NCBI GenBank assembly: GCA_030587525.1
Contig: JAUQYW010000409.1
Location: 1 to 12,828 of the forward strand
From: Candidatus Sigynarchaeota archaeon
GTDB lineage: Archaea > Asgardarchaeota > Lokiarchaeia > Sigynarchaeales > Sigynarchaeaceae
Direction: 5' to 3'
Length of the DNA stretch: 12,828 nt
Shown here: piece by piece, positions 7,188 through 12,828 of the stretch
Position numbering within the stretch: the stretch's first letter is position 1
Layout: every line of letters begins with the position of its first letter
Program-made: the position numbers and the translations under genes
The notes under the pieces: generated by a model
Seen by the model: the letters and a program-made list of their open reading frames with translations, nothing else
Database searches by the model: none
What the model was told of the DNA's origin: nothing

Positions 7188-9200
7188 TCACGATTCATCC
7201 CTTGCTAAGGTCTTGAGCAATCCCGCGTCGATCTTGTTAAACGCCTCCGCAAACCGCACGCCATACTTTTGCCCCACGTCACCATAGAGCAGCTTGACGA
7301 GCAGGTTTGCACGCTCTTCATCGCTGTACTTCGGGTCTTCGAGCAGGTCAACGTGCAGCTTGTTGGCACGTGCGAGCAGCCGGTACTGGTGGAAGAAGTT
7401 TTTCATGACAGTCTCGTGACTACATACCGCCTTGACCTTATCATCTATGAAATCCGAGATGTCGACGTAAAAGTTCGTGACCGTCGGGTTGCGGGCGAAT
7501 AAGTACCGCTCGGCGATCGCGTGGATTTCCAGCCCGTCCTTGAACTGTTCCGGGTAGAGAGCATCGAACGAGGCCTGCCAGCAAGCCTCGTTGAACGCCC
7601 GAGCCACGATCACGTGGTCCATGTTCTCCTCGTCGTTGCCGTTCAGGTCAAATCCAATGGCTATGTCGGGCTTGTACTGCCGGATCAACCGCACGATCTT
7701 CGCCCGCAAGACGATGTATTCCTCGCCCGAGAGGCCACCGAGATAATCGGATTGATACCCGAGGTGCAGGATCTCGCTCGCTCCGAGCAGCTTGTAGGCA
7801 GCGTCGCATTCGCTCCGGTTAAGCTTGAGTGCTTCATCCTTCGGCACCCCGACGCAATCCTCCCAATCATCGCACACGCGTGCGCAGATAACCTTGTTGC
7901 CCTCCGACGAGAGACGCTTGATCGTGCCCCCCGCCCAGATGGTCAGGTCATCCGCGTGGACGCCGATGGCGAGGACCGTCTTGTACGTGAAGATCTCCCA
8001 CAAGGCATACTTGACGATGCGGCCCGTGTCCGGCCCGAGGGATTCGTCCTCGTGCCCGATGAAATCCTTCTTGGCCACGGGATCTACCCATTTTGTTGGG
8101 CCATCCATGCGACCGAGGCGGAACTGCCCGACGGGGATGACGTACCCGAGCGCGTCGTTCGTGAGGCTCACGATCATGACGTGTTGTCCAGAATCGCGCA
8201 CGGGCTCGATGACCCGTTCGAAGATGCCGGGGAACGGCTCGGCGGGGAGGTGCACCACGTGCAAGTTGCCGACGCGCCACTTGGACAGCGTGGCCGTGAT
8301 GGTGCCGTCCTTGCCCATGTCCCGCTGGAAGAGGCCGAGCTTGAACATGACCGTGAAGTTGCCGTTCTGCACGGGAAGGGTCCCGGTTATCTCGCGGACC
8401 TCGATGGGACCATCCTCGATCTTGGTCTCCGCCGCGATCGCCTCCTTGATGGCGGAATAGAGCTTCCTGGCGAACTCGTCCAGTTTCTCGAAACCCTGCT
8501 CGCAACACTCGGGGGACTGGGCACCGCACGCTCCCAAACCGAATAATGCAATCCCTCCGCGTTCCTGCTCGATGCGGGCTGAAATGATGCCCGGATAATC
8601 TGCGGAAATTTGCGTGTTCTTGCGTGCCGTGATCTCTGGTTGCGCCGTGAAGGTCCAGATAGTGGCGATGCACGTGGTCTTGTTTTTCTTGAGCGATAGC
8701 ACCGCGATGCTGCCATCGATGTCGTTTGGTTGCCGGTAGTTCTTGATCAACTCCTTGGACGACCCGGAGGAGAAATAGATGCTAACCTGCTTCGCATCCT
8801 TTTCGGCGTCGAGGACGCTCGAAACGATGCCGTCCAGCACGAAAAACGCGTATTTCTTGTTGATGCCCGACACGCCAAGCCGGGGCCCCCATAGGCCCAT
8901 AAGGTCGGGTGCCGCGTGCGTGTGGGTGCAGAAGACGAACACGTTCCGCCGCTTGAAGCCCCACGCATCCAGCCGTTCCTTTACCTTCTCGATGGCATCG
9001 CGCAACAACCCGATCGCATCGACCGATACCAGCGCGATCTTGGTCGTGCCGTCCGAGATGACCACCGCCTTGATATAGATGGGGTCGTGCAGTCCCGTGA
9101 TCTTCGGTGCCTCAGCAGCATCGTAGCCGGCGATGTAGAGATCCCCGAACTCGTGCGGCGGGACGATGCTCTTTTTGGCAGCGCCGCAAGTGATTGTCAT
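7188..9200 (-). CDS. Neutral-ceramidase-like domain fused to PIG-L/LmbE-type deacetylase
   Basis: From the ATG at 9200 the protein has 670 residues and no signal peptide, so it is probably cytoplasmic. Residues 1-400 resemble neutral/alkaline ceramidases: AAKKSIVPP near the start, SVD (59-61), THTHAAPD (92-99), SADYPG (199-204), LPAEPFPG with E321, and NDALGY with Y353. Ceramidases cut an amide bond using zinc held by two His, a Glu and a Tyr. The second His position appears to be Gln here (Q187 in FTAQPEI). Residues 407-670 are PIG-L/LmbE-like: GVHADDLTIWAGGTIKRL has H415, D417 and D418, and NMDHVIVARAF supplies H529, the zinc set of N-acetyl-sugar deacetylases. The substrate is unknown; amide or N-acyl hydrolysis is inference. 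In-frame ATGs at 9326 and 9248 exist. The family start and a nearby TATA box favour 9200. Confidence 0.82.
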   Translation of the reverse strand: MTITCGAAKKSIVPPHEFGDLYIAGYDAAEAPKITGLHDPIYIKAVVISDGTTKIALVSVDAIGLLRDAIEKVKERLDAWGFKRRNVFVFCTHTHAAPDLMGLWGPRLGVSGINKKYAFFVLDGIVSSVLDAEKDAKQVSIYFSSGSSKELIKNYRQPNDIDGSIAVLSLKKNKTTCIATIWTFTAQPEITARKNTQISADYPGIISARIEQERGGIALFGLGACGAQSPECCEQGFEKLDEFARKLYSAIKEAIAAETKIEDGPIEVREITGTLPVQNGNFTVMFKLGLFQRDMGKDGTITATLSKWRVGNLHVVHLPAEPFPGIFERVIEPVRDSGQHVMIVSLTNDALGYVIPVGQFRLGRMDGPTKWVDPVAKKDFIGHEDESLGPDTGRIVKYALWEIFTYKTVLAIGVHADDLTIWAGGTIKRLSSEGNKVICARVCDDWEDCVGVPKDEALKLNRSECDAAYKLLGASEILHLGYQSDYLGGLSGEEYIVLRAKIVRLIRQYKPDIAIGFDLNGNDEENMDHVIVARAFNEACWQASFDALYPEQFKDGLEIHAIAERYLFARNPTVTNFYVDISDFIDDKVKAVCSHETVMKNFFHQYRLLARANKLHVDLLEDPKYSDEERANLLVKLLYGDVGQKYGVRFAEAFNKIDAGLLKTLARDES

Positions 9201-9225
9201 GATTAACGAATGACCGTTGGTCATG

Positions 9226-9237
9226 TTATTTAATAAA
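9226..9237 (-). promoter_or_regulatory. TATA-like box close to the ceramidase-like/PIG-L start
   Basis: The minus strand reads TTTATTAAATAA about 25-37 nt before the ATG at 9200. Transcription would begin almost at that codon, giving a nearly leaderless message. It overlaps the codons of the longer reading frames, an argument against the upstream starts. Confidence 0.4.
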
Positions 9238-9296
9238 GTGCTAGTCATCGTTAAACGGTCGTCTCGTTTATCCTTCCCAATGGTCTTCTCGGGTAA

Positions 9297-9304
9297 TTTA
9301 TAAA
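9297..9304. promoter_or_regulatory. Self-complementary TATA box in the divergent region
   Basis: TTTATAAA reads the same on both strands. On the plus strand it lies about 50 nt before the phosphatase ATG at 9352, predicting a leader of about 27 nt. On the minus strand it could serve the ceramidase-like/PIG-L gene through the ATG at 9248 or 9200. One box may therefore drive both divergent genes. Confidence 0.45.
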
Positions 9305-9351
9305 AATGATGAGGAACACGGGTCATTCAATCAAGGAACGTGTGAATTCCG

Positions 9352-11073
9352 ATGGACGAACGAAAACCTTCAGATACGGTAAGAAAGCCGAATTCACCGC
9401 TGCTTCGGGTATTTTGCATTGTCATTGGCATCATCATTGCCCTCAGTCCGGTTGCCTTGCTCGTTTATTTTTATGAGGATCTCGTGGATTGGTCGCAAGA
9501 TCGAAATTATCAGCTGCTCGTCTTTACCCTGGTACCTCTCGTCGTTGGTTGCCTCGGGCTCATGGCTGCATACTTTCTCTACATTGGGATCCGTAAGCAA
9601 CGTCCCGTCCGGCGTCGCTCGGTTAATTCCATTGCGTTCAGGGTGTTTTCCGGCGCCGGGATCGCCTTGGCAGCGATCGTGACGTACCTGCTCATCTACA
9701 ATTTCCTGGACGACGTGGCGGATCCCGGGACGGATGAATATTGGCTCATCGGGGGCGCCGTCATCGCCATCTTCACGCTGATCGGCGGCTATCATTTCTT
9801 TGGCATCATCCGCAAGCAAAAAACCCGAAAGGCTGTCATCTACAGCGCCTTCGCCATTTTCTTGATGGGGGGCGCGTCCATCGCGATCGGGACCTACCAA
9901 GCACTCGCATACACGTCGGAAGCCCGGGGCCCGTATCTCTCGTGGTCGCTGGATCCCACGACCACGATGAGCATCTCGTGGGAATCCCCAGTTCACGCAC
10001 CACGGGAATTGCAATGGTCAAATTCCTCAGCTTTTATCAGCTACGCCCTAATCACAGCCAACGAATCCGATTACCGTCCTACGACGAGCAGGTATCATTA
10101 CAACGTGACCATCACGAATTTGCTGCCAAACACGACGTATTATTATCGCGTGCCAGGATTCCACGATGCCATCACGCCGTTCAAGACCGCACCGGTAACG
10201 ACGGAACCTTTCACCTTTTTTGCATATGGTGATTCCCGGGAAGCCGTAAAGCTATTCAGCGAGCACCAGGCGCTGATAAACCAGATGGTCGGTCTATCGA
10301 GCGGCAACTTGCCCGCCTTCATGCTCAACGTCGGGGACATCGCCAACGATTGGGATGACATCCCCTCGTGGGACGTCCATTTTTCCATCATCAAGCCTCT
10401 CGCGCAATCGGTGCCGTATTTCGTGGCCACGGGAAATCACGAGTGGAACAGCGGTCTTTCCGATGCTGCCAACCCGAACACGCTCATCCACGAATTTCCA
10501 TCGACAGGTCCGAACCAGATCAACGAGACCAATTACGCGTTCCAGTACAGCAACGCTTACATCATCGTCCTGGGGTATACTCACGAGGGTACCTCCCGTG
10601 ATGTCCGTGCGTGGCTGGAAGGGCAGCTGGCTTACGCCAACGCGTCAGCAAGCATCGACTGGATCTTCCTGTGCTGGCATGTCCCGCCATTCACGGGAAC
10701 GCCTTCCCGGGGAGACAACAACAACATCAAGAACAACACGGCCGACTTGCTCCACAAGTACGGCGCGGACGTCGCCTTCCTGGGACACGACCACAATTAC
10801 CAGCACATCAACATCACCCATTCGTCGAATTACACCAACGGCGTGACATACCTCATCACCGGCGGTGGCGGTGCATCGCTCTACGACGTTGCCAACAAGA
10901 CGTGGGATGGAACCGATGATACCGGGATTTACGGGGAAAAATATTTCGGAGAAGTCATTGTCGCAAAATCGACCTACGAGTTCGTGAAGATCGACGTGGA
11001 TGGTCTCCAGGCCACCTTCACCGCGTATGAAATCGGTGGTGCTGTGATCGACCAGTTTACCATCACGAAATGA
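9352..11073 (+). CDS. Membrane-anchored purple-acid-phosphatase-like metallophosphoesterase
   Basis: This 573-residue protein has five hydrophobic helices (about 17-40, 54-80, 95-118, 130-154, 161-187). Basic residues cluster at the N-terminus and after helices 2 and 4, placing the N-terminus inside and the C-terminal domain outside. Residues 193-280 look like the fibronectin-type domain of purple acid phosphatases (SWSLDPTTTMSISW, NLLPNTTYYYRV). Residues 286-573 are a calcineurin-like phosphoesterase with GDSR (293-296), NVGDIANDWD (326-335), GNHEW (361-365), WHVPPF (H443) and GHDHNY (478-483), enough for a two-metal site. About ten Asn-x-Ser/Thr sequons lie in the external part, fitting surface N-glycosylation. 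Likely role: cleaving phosphate esters outside the cell. It diverges from the ceramidase-like/PIG-L gene. The ribosome site is unclear. Substrate unknown. Confidence 0.87.
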   Translation: MDERKPSDTVRKPNSPLLRVFCIVIGIIIALSPVALLVYFYEDLVDWSQDRNYQLLVFTLVPLVVGCLGLMAAYFLYIGIRKQRPVRRRSVNSIAFRVFSGAGIALAAIVTYLLIYNFLDDVADPGTDEYWLIGGAVIAIFTLIGGYHFFGIIRKQKTRKAVIYSAFAIFLMGGASIAIGTYQALAYTSEARGPYLSWSLDPTTTMSISWESPVHAPRELQWSNSSAFISYALITANESDYRPTTSRYHYNVTITNLLPNTTYYYRVPGFHDAITPFKTAPVTTEPFTFFAYGDSREAVKLFSEHQALINQMVGLSSGNLPAFMLNVGDIANDWDDIPSWDVHFSIIKPLAQSVPYFVATGNHEWNSGLSDAANPNTLIHEFPSTGPNQINETNYAFQYSNAYIIVLGYTHEGTSRDVRAWLEGQLAYANASASIDWIFLCWHVPPFTGTPSRGDNNNIKNNTADLLHKYGADVAFLGHDHNYQHINITHSSNYTNGVTYLITGGGGASLYDVANKTWDGTDDTGIYGEKYFGEVIVAKSTYEFVKIDVDGLQATFTAYEIGGAVIDQFTITK

Positions 11074-11075
11074 CC

Positions 11076-11089
11076 TTTTCTTTTTTTTT
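11076..11089 (+). terminator. T-tract terminator after the phosphatase gene
   Basis: TTTTC followed by nine T residues begins two bases after the TGA at 11071-11073. This is the strongest terminator-like tract in the window. Confidence 0.65.
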
Positions 11090-11142
11090 CCCCACTTCAC
11101 ACTTCTTGAAGTTGATCTTTTCATTTTCGTTAAAATAAGTTA

Positions 11143-11287
11143 TAGGGAAGGGGGGATTTGAACCCCCGATCGCCCGGTCCCAGCGGCGTCGAATTTGAGC
11201 AATTCGGCTAAACCGGGAATAATTCTGGTTGCCGCCCGGGCAAAAAAATCGATCCCGGGCAGAATTACCAGGCTATACTACTTCCCT
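11143..11287 (-). tRNA. tRNA-Pro(GGG) with a 72-nt intron in the anticodon arm
   Basis: Read on the minus strand, the acceptor AGGGAAG pairs with CTTCCCT with discriminator A. U8-A9 and a D-arm follow, GTAT with loop AGCCTGGTA and ATTC, holding one U-U mismatch at 11-24. The T-arm GGGGG-TTCAAAT-CCCCC is perfect. Removing 72 nt yields an anticodon arm GCCCG-CTGGGAC-CGGGC, with U33, anticodon GGG and A37, and a 73-nt mature tRNA with a four-base variable loop. CCA is not encoded. Archaeal tRNAs often carry introns cut at bulge-helix-bulge sites by the tRNA endonuclease; this one interrupts the 5' anticodon stem, not the usual 37/38 site. The A1-U72 first pair is unusual for proline. An AT-rich box about 35-45 nt upstream may be the promoter. 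The isotype rests on hand folding. Confidence 0.8.
11184..11255 (-). other. tRNA-Pro intron (72 nt, noncanonical position)
   Basis: The coordinates assume a cut between tRNA positions 31 and 32. The repeated bases CCG at both ends allow any of four positions, 28/29 to 31/32, with identical mature product and length. The intron contains a 6-bp hairpin (CGAATT, loop GCTCA, AATTCG). It also contains GCCCGGGC and AGAATTA, which can pair with the 5' exon. I could not assign a clean bulge-helix-bulge by hand. Confidence 0.65.
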
Positions 11288-11319
11288 GGGTCATTGCGAG
11301 CAAGAATAATGATTGAATT

Positions 11320-11331
11320 CAAATAAAATTT
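11320..11331 (-). promoter_or_regulatory. AT-rich box upstream of tRNA-Pro
   Basis: The minus strand reads AAATTTTATTTG, 33-44 nt before the tRNA 5' end. Transcription would then begin roughly 10-15 nt before the mature end, to be trimmed by RNase P. The same T-rich stretch could help end pyrE transcripts, since pyrE stops about 45 nt upstream on the same strand. Confidence 0.35.
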
Positions 11332-11374
11332 AGTTTTTCTACGTTTCAATTGCCCAAGATTGGCACATCGATAG

Positions 11375-12079
11375 TTATTCCTTCTGGACAAGCCCGTGTT
11401 TCGAGAAGTACTCCTCGAATTTCTGGTATTGCTCATCGGTGACCCATTTTCGCGACTTGCACGTCTTCATCACCTGGTCCATGCGGAGCACGGCATACAC
11501 ATCGATTTCCTGGCGAACGTCGATCGCGCCCTCGAATCGATCGAGAACGGCAACGACCGCCACGAATTTTAGATTCTTGAACCCGGTCGCCTGGAGGATC
11601 TGCTCCTTCACCTCGATTTTCGTGGATCCTGTCGTGATCACGTCATCGAGGATGATGATGCTGTCGCCGTCGTGCAAGTCTCCCATCATGTACGTGTCGT
11701 CCTTGTCACCATGGAGCTTCGCTTCCTTGCGGTTGAAGCCCCACCGCGCGTTGACCTTGAACTTCTCGAACAAGGCAAAAGCGGTGCCAGCAACGAGGGG
11801 AATCCCCTTGTACGCGGGACCGAAGATGAACAGCTTGTCGGGGATGATTTTTCGCTCGGCAGGCAAGTCCGCGGCTAAGAAATTGGCAAAGATGTATCCC
11901 GCCAGCGATAATGTGATGTTGCCCAACCCTTCGGCCGTCTTGATGGCTTTTGCTATGTTGATGTAATACGGTGATTTTATGCCGCTTTTCAGCGTGAATT
12001 CTCCGAACAGCAGTGCTTGCTGGTCAATGAGAACTTTTATCAATTCCTCGTTTCTAAGAAAAGACATTTTCTTTTCCAT
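11375..12079 (-). CDS. pyrE: Orotate phosphoribosyltransferase
   Basis: This 234-residue enzyme transfers ribose-5-phosphate from PRPP to orotate, giving orotidine monophosphate in cytoplasmic pyrimidine synthesis. Diagnostic segments are FGEFTLKSGIKSPYYI (25-40), the substrate-end motif of the family; GPAYKGIPL (87-95); the basic catalytic loop FNRKEAKLHGD (115-125); and the PRPP-binding signature IIILDDVITTGST (141-153), with both acidic residues. Length is at the upper end for the family because of an extra C-terminal helix rich in Lys, Glu and Tyr. The ATG at 12079 follows AGAGGAA about 7-9 nt upstream; an internal ATG at 12067 lacks such a site. No other pyr gene adjoins it here. It is preceded by an unusually long, GC-rich leader and a good TATA box, which suggests regulation in the transcript. 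Confidence 0.95.
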   Translation of the reverse strand: MEKKMSFLRNEELIKVLIDQQALLFGEFTLKSGIKSPYYINIAKAIKTAEGLGNITLSLAGYIFANFLAADLPAERKIIPDKLFIFGPAYKGIPLVAGTAFALFEKFKVNARWGFNRKEAKLHGDKDDTYMMGDLHDGDSIIILDDVITTGSTKIEVKEQILQATGFKNLKFVAVVAVLDRFEGAIDVRQEIDVYAVLRMDQVMKTCKSRKWVTDEQYQKFEEYFSKHGLVQKE

Positions 12080-12190
12080 GGGGAATTTCCTCTCTGGGAA
12101 TCTGGTTCGAGGCCATCTTCAAGCGTGGCTCGACCCGAGCACAGCCTCGTCGCCGCGCGGAACCGGCATCCCGCGGTGATCCTTCCAGAA
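12080..12190 (-). promoter_or_regulatory. GC-rich structured 5' leader of pyrE
   Basis: If transcription begins about 25 nt after the TATA box at 12214-12208, pyrE has a leader of roughly 105 nt. Other spacers in the window are AT-rich, yet this one is GC-rich and folds by eye into two hairpins. One covers 12176-12153 (8 bp with one bulged G, loop TGCCGGT) and the other 12140-12128 (GCTCG, loop GGT, CGAGC). A 16-codon reading frame overlaps both. I recognise no known riboswitch class. Confidence 0.45.
12119..12169 (-). CDS. Possible 16-codon upstream reading frame in the pyrE leader
   Basis: The minus strand encodes MPVPRGDEAVLGSSHA and a TGA, ending 39 nt before the pyrE start codon. Its ATG lies at the loop edge of the first leader hairpin. 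No strong ribosome site precedes it. A frame this short can arise by chance, so this is a candidate leader peptide only. Confidence 0.2.
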   Translation of the reverse strand: MPVPRGDEAVLGSSHA

Positions 12191-12207
12191 TGAAGAGCCC
12201 TAGAGCC

Positions 12208-12214
12208 TTTTAAA
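12208..12214 (-). promoter_or_regulatory. TATA box of pyrE
   Basis: The minus strand reads TTTAAAA, followed by GGC, the best archaeal TATA match in this spacer. It predicts a transcription start near 12186. Confidence 0.5.
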
Positions 12215-12254
12215 CAATTGCATGGTTTTTTTTCTCGCTTTTCTTGCCTTCCCG

Positions 12255-12298
12255 AATGATTTAATTGGGAGACAAAAATGATTTAATTGTGAGATAAA
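12255..12298. repeat. Two-copy 22-bp tandem direct repeat before the last gene
   Basis: AATGATTTAATTGGGAGACA and the following AA (12255-12276) are repeated at 12277-12298 with two changes (G to T and C to T). The period of 22 bp is about two helical turns. The second copy ends one base before the ATG at 12300. Each copy contains a TTTAATTG box that could be TATA-like, and the second supplies GTGAG as a partial ribosome site. Confidence 0.6.
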
Positions 12299-12299
12299 A

Positions 12300-12828
12300 A
12301 TGAACCTTCAAATTAGCTTGACACCGGCTGAGTCCAAGCGGCTCATCGCGAAGGGTGTCCTCGAATACTTGAAAGATCGCATCGACGAGAACTCGATCTT
12401 GATAACACGTGGATCGACGAACGCGTACGTTCTCGAAGAGGTGCTCAAGCACCTCAAGCAAGATGCTTCGTTTAATAAAGCGGATTTCATCACGGGCGAG
12501 ATCCTCGCCGAGAAAGACATGCGTCTCTGGTCAAACAAGCACCGGAAACTCGAGGTGGTCATCAAGAAGAAAAAGGCGGAAGACGTGAAGGACGACGCGG
12601 ATCGCCTCCAGATCGTGCAGCGTATGAAGGCGGGCGACGTCGTCATCAAAGGTGCCAACGCGCTGGATCACAAGGGAAATGCCGGTATACTGGTCGGCGA
12701 CACGAAGCAAGGCGGCACGATAGGTTCCCTCTACGGCATCATCAAGGCAAAGGGCGTTGACCTGGTCGTGCCCATCGGGCTGGAAAAGATGATCTGGGGC
12801 GAGATCGACAGCAGCAGCCAGATCGCCG
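12300..12828 (+). CDS. Conserved protein of unknown function (partial, C-terminus outside window)
   Basis: Translation from the ATG at 12300 gives 176 codons to the window edge with no stop. Visible landmarks are ISLTPAESKRLIAKGVLEYL (5-24), SILITRGSTNAYVLEEVL (32-49), a Lys-rich stretch at 88-98, KAGDVVIKGANALDHKGNAG (110-129), GGTIG (138-142) and VDLVVPIGLEKM (153-164). The alternating strand/helix pattern with glycine-rich turns suggests a Rossmann-like or NagB-like alpha/beta fold. I recall similar KGANALD/GGTIG/PVGLEKL proteins in archaea and bacteria annotated only as hypothetical, but cannot verify this. No signal peptide or membrane segment is seen. It diverges from pyrE across a 220-bp spacer, and a partial ribosome site (GTGAG) lies 6 nt upstream within the tandem repeat. 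No function is proposed. Confidence 0.8.
   Translation, partial: MNLQISLTPAESKRLIAKGVLEYLKDRIDENSILITRGSTNAYVLEEVLKHLKQDASFNKADFITGEILAEKDMRLWSNKHRKLEVVIKKKKAEDVKDDADRLQIVQRMKAGDVVIKGANALDHKGNAGILVGDTKQGGTIGSLYGIIKAKGVDLVVPIGLEKMIWGEIDSSSQIA

Noticed and set aside
7521..8546. A 341-codon open frame on the plus strand opposite the ceramidase-like/PIG-L gene.
   Set aside because: It has no recognisable domain and is rich in residues expected from reading GC-rich codons backwards. The minus strand carries clear conserved motifs throughout.
9201..9326. Longer N-terminus of the ceramidase-like/PIG-L protein from ATG 9326 or 9248.
   Set aside because: The extra codons are AT-rich, contain TATA-like boxes, have no ribosome site, and lie before the point where the family normally begins.
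11143..11287. Reading the tRNA intron at the canonical 37/38 position, or as tRNA-Leu using the TTTAG segment inside the intron.
   Set aside because: The canonical reading puts G at position 33. The Leu reading lacks a matching stem and a Leu-type D-arm. Only the CTGGGAC loop pairs with both exon halves.
12104..12110. GGTTCGA resembling a tRNA T-loop/B-box in the pyrE leader.
   Set aside because: No acceptor, D-arm or anticodon arm can be built around it on either strand.
12171..12186. GGATCACC on the minus strand, resembling the 3' end of 16S rRNA.
   Set aside because: Only eight bases match and the flanking sequence is unrelated, so it is probably chance.
1..12828. CRISPR arrays, insertion sequences, prophage or toxin-antitoxin genes.
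   Set aside because: No regularly spaced repeats, transposase or integrase motifs, or target-site duplications were seen on reading through both strands.

Overview
The window looks archaeal. Genes begin after GGTGA/GGAGG-type ribosome sites or without a leader, upstream regions carry TATA-like boxes and T-tract terminators, and there is a tRNA with a large intron in its anticodon arm. The protein set is also archaeal: separate-subunit 2-oxoacid:ferredoxin oxidoreductase, AbrB-PhoU, and a cobalamin-type radical SAM protein. The AbrB-PhoU protein and the eukaryote-like purple acid phosphatase fold are compatible with an Asgard lineage, but that placement is inference. Genes are clearly richer in G+C than the AT-rich spacers; the one GC-rich spacer is the pyrE leader.

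Layout. 1-2081 (minus): a 2-oxoacid:ferredoxin oxidoreductase operon, a fused gamma-delta gene followed by alpha, which runs off the left edge. 2121-3812 (plus): a divergent radical SAM protein of the B12-binding type with extra cysteines. 3851-5935 (minus): a two-helix membrane protein with a CxxC C-terminal domain, preceded by a PhoU-like protein with an AbrB domain. 6053-7087 (minus): a medium-chain dehydrogenase with an apparently leaderless promoter. 7188-9200 (minus): a ceramidase-like domain fused to a PIG-L/LmbE deacetylase. 9352-11073 (plus): a five-helix membrane protein carrying an external purple-acid-phosphatase-like domain, divergent from the fusion. 11143-11287 (minus): an intron-containing tRNA-Pro(GGG). 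11375-12079 (minus): orotate phosphoribosyltransferase with a long GC-rich leader. 12300-12828 (plus): a conserved uncharacterised protein cut by the right edge, preceded by a 22-bp tandem repeat.

How they fit together. This is mostly chromosomal housekeeping and metabolism, with no integrase, transposase, CRISPR array or phage gene seen. The oxidoreductase links 2-oxoacid/acyl-CoA conversion to ferredoxin. The PhoU-like regulator and the exported phosphatase could both concern phosphate, but no phosphate transporter is visible. The most unusual objects are the ceramidase-like/PIG-L fusion with a replaced zinc ligand, its divergent membrane phosphatase partner, the tRNA intron that can pair with its own 5' exon, and the structured pyrE leader with a small upstream reading frame.
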